A stretch of DNA of 64,000 bases from Ligilactobacillus faecis (GTDB lineage: Bacteria; Bacillota; Bacilli; Lactobacillales; Lactobacillaceae). Positions 62,759-64,000 of the stretch are shown one piece after another. The DNA lies in the NCBI RefSeq assembly GCF_029889745.1, contig NZ_CP123639.1:934501-998500 (forward strand). Reading direction: 5' to 3'. The stretch's first letter is position 1, and each line of letters begins with the position of its first letter. The position numbers and the translations under genes were made by a program. The notes under the pieces are model-generated. The model was not told the origin of the DNA. It did not search any database and saw only the letters and a program-made list of their open reading frames with translations.

Positions 62759-62843
62759 AAATAAAAGAAGCTAATATTTTAGAATCTGAAAAGCGCCATT
62801 GCAGACGCCAGAGTCCAGGTGCGGCATTCATTAAAAACAACAT
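62757..62843 (-). CDS. Candidate 28-aa peptide gene
   Basis: Minus-strand ORF starting ATG 62843, reading MLFLMNAAPGLWRLQWRF and ending ILASFI. Support is positional. In the reverse complement there is a promoter TTGCTT-17 bp-TATAAT (plus-strand span about 62881-62909), then AGAGGTGAG just before the ATG, and a terminator hairpin at the stop. The peptide is hydrophobic with basic residues in the middle and has no known family that I recognise. It could be a membrane-active or signalling peptide, or a leader. No gene follows it. Confidence 0.45.
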   Translation of the reverse strand: MLFLMNAAPGLWRLQWRFSDSKILASFI

Positions 62844-62943
62844 AGCTCTCACCTCTACGTAGCTCTAATTTACAAGCTAATTATAATTTTTGAGTTTAGT
62901 CAAAGCAACTACTGAGCAATAGGTTTAGAAAATCAAATATCAT

Positions 62944-62973
62944 AAAAAGTCGTTCTTTGGGGCGACTTTTTTT
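62944..62973 (+). terminator. Hairpin with T-tract upstream of the ABC operon
   Basis: AAAAAGTCG pairs with CGACTTTTT across TTCTTTGGGG, then more T. It insulates the ABC genes from upstream transcription. Confidence 0.75.
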
Positions 62974-63001
62974 GTGACATTTGTCATGAAATAGTATGAC
63001 A
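62972..63001 (+). promoter_or_regulatory. Promoter with overlapping inverted repeats for the ABC operon
   Basis: TTGTGA (62972-62977), 17 bp, TATGAC (62995-63000). Over it lie TGACA-TT-TGTCA (62975-62986) and TGTCAT-8 bp-ATGACA (62982-63001). A repressor such as a GntR/YtrA-type protein could bind here; none is in view. Confidence 0.5.
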
Positions 63002-63059
63002 CTCACGCCTAGGAAGGGCTAGCTTCTTTGTTTAGACTAAAGGAAAGGATGTGAAAGAG

Positions 63060-63950
63060 ATGAAAAGAGTAGTCAAAGTTAAAAATGTTGCCAAAGCGTA
63101 CGATAACAAATTTGTTTTAAAACAAGTTGGATTTGAGATCAAAAAAGGTGAGTTGGTAGCTCTTTTAGGTAAAAATGGTGCGGGAAAGTCAACTTTGTTG
63201 AATGTTTTGTTACAATTGACACCTAAAGATCAAGGCGAGATCGAGATCTTAGGTGAAAAGAGCTTAAAAACTGAGGCACTTGGAGTGATGTTTCAAGAAG
63301 ATTTTGTCCTTGAACGAGTAACTGTCAAGGAGATCATCGAGTTGTGGCGAAGTTATTATCCTAAAAGTAAAAGTTATGCCGAATTAATAAAGATCGCAGG
63401 ATTGGTTGAGAAATCAAATGTATTAATAACTAAACTCTCAGGTGGTCAAAGGCGGCGTCTGTATTTTGCGTTATGTTTAGCAGGTGATCCAGATCTGATC
63501 ATCTTAGATGAACCGACGGTCGGCATGGATTTGGAGAGCCGCCAAGCATTTTGGCATCAGATCAAAAAGCTGCAAGCCGCTGGTAAAACGTTTTTGATAA
63601 CAAGCCATTATTTAGAAGAGTTGCAAAATATCGCACAACGTTTTTTGATCTTACAGGATGGATGTATAACTTTTGCTGGAACTTTGCAGGACTTGCAACA
63701 GAAATATCAAAAAGTGACGGTGCGCTTTAGAAGCTCATTAAAACCAAGTTTTTTTAGAAAATTAGCTGGGGTCGTGCAGCTACAGTCCGAGGTTGGGAAT
63801 TATACTTTACAGACGACTAAATTGAACGAATTTCTTAAACAATTAACACCTTATTTGGCAGAACTTGAAGATTTAAATATCGAACAAGGTACGTTAAATG
63901 AGCTCTTTTTAGAGATCACTGGAGGGAATAGCGATGTTTTATCAAAGTAA
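63060..63950 (+). CDS. ABC transporter ATP-binding protein
   Basis: 296 aa from ATG 63060 (AAAGGAAAGGA about 10 bp upstream; GTG 63051 is too close to it). Walker A LLGKNGAGKSTLLNVL, signature LSGGQRRRLYFALCL, Walker B LIILDEPTVGMD and the switch His in LITSHYLEEL are all present. The C-terminal 80 residues resemble the extensions of ABC-2-type export ATPases. The next gene, which overlaps by 17 bp, encodes its presumed permease. Substrate unknown; drug, bacteriocin or lipid export are typical options. Confidence 0.92.
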   Translation: MKRVVKVKNVAKAYDNKFVLKQVGFEIKKGELVALLGKNGAGKSTLLNVLLQLTPKDQGEIEILGEKSLKTEALGVMFQEDFVLERVTVKEIIELWRSYYPKSKSYAELIKIAGLVEKSNVLITKLSGGQRRRLYFALCLAGDPDLIILDEPTVGMDLESRQAFWHQIKKLQAAGKTFLITSHYLEELQNIAQRFLILQDGCITFAGTLQDLQQKYQKVTVRFRSSLKPSFFRKLAGVVQLQSEVGNYTLQTTKLNEFLKQLTPYLAELEDLNIEQGTLNELFLEITGGNSDVLSK

Positions 63951-64000
63951 ACTCAATTTTAAGCGGATCATTTTAAGAAATCCAAATTTTTTCTTCTTTG
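63934..64000 (+). CDS. ABC-2-type permease, 3' partial
   Basis: ATG 63934 behind GGAGGG opens a frame reading FYQSKLNFKRIILRNPNFFF to the window edge. It overlaps the ATPase gene by 17 bp in another frame, the usual coupled layout. The N-terminus looks like the cytoplasmic lead-in of an ABC-2 permease, but only 22 codons are visible. Confidence 0.65.
   Translation, partial: MFYQSKLNFKRIILRNPNFFFF

Noticed and set aside
62780-62870. tRNA-like or structured RNA in the GC-richer patch before the ABC operon
   Set aside because: No cloverleaf or CCA-type end could be drawn; the minus-strand small ORF explains the composition better.

Overview
The window looks like a chromosomal segment of a low-GC lactic acid bacterium of the Lactobacillaceae, probably Ligilactobacillus or a close relative. 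The evidence is two huge LPxTG mucus-binding-type adhesins, one with a KxYKxGKxW-type signal peptide, strong AGGAGG-like ribosome sites, and resident genes with a marked taste for ATC isoleucine codons (hence many GATC words). Species assignment is inference. No rRNA, tRNA or CRISPR array was seen.

Layout. 1-18.7 kb: two sortase-anchored adhesins. The first (5' end outside the window) carries five 1122-bp and three 804-bp in-frame repeats. The second carries eighteen 243-bp repeats that show a 7-unit (1701-bp) higher-order period. 18.9-21.8 kb: nitroreductase, DeoR-type regulator, acetate kinase. 21.8-23.8 kb: an IS607-type element with a frameshifted serine transposase, an intact-looking TnpB and a structured 3' RNA candidate. 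23.9-31 kb: a DUF308/HdeD-like membrane protein, two broken genes (RibD/DHFR-like and UvrA-like), then on the minus strand a LysR regulator, a histidine phosphatase and a CPA2-type antiporter. 31-40.6 kb: HelD-like helicase, the mmuM/mmuP S-methylmethionine salvage pair, a decayed IS1182-like element, an SGNH hydrolase, coaA and guaA.

40.6-51.6 kb is an integrative mobilizable element inserted in the 3' end of guaA. It is bounded by a 15-bp direct repeat that restores the guaA end. Its cargo is a type III restriction-modification system whose mod gene holds a G9 tract that currently puts it out of frame (a likely on/off switch), plus an unrecognised 342-aa gene. Its mobility module has an FtsK/TcpA-like ATPase, small proteins, a pMV158-like rolling-circle Rep with a nick-site hairpin (TACTACGAC), a DUF3173-like excisionase candidate and a tyrosine integrase. 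Directly beyond attR lies a complete 1571-aa Type ISP restriction-modification enzyme, so the guaA locus holds two distinct defence systems.

56.7-64 kb: a CPBP protease and a truncated alcohol dehydrogenase. Then comes an ATT-rich, probably acquired cluster (TetR, YhgE/Pip-like permease, NmrA-like oxidoreductase, and a sirtuin whose catalytic His position is Gln, as in ADP-ribosylating class M sirtuins). After that are an AlbA_2/Schlafen-type regulator preceded by 32-bp tandem operator-like repeats, a candidate 28-aa minus-strand gene with its own promoter and terminator, and an ABC ATPase followed by the start of its permease.
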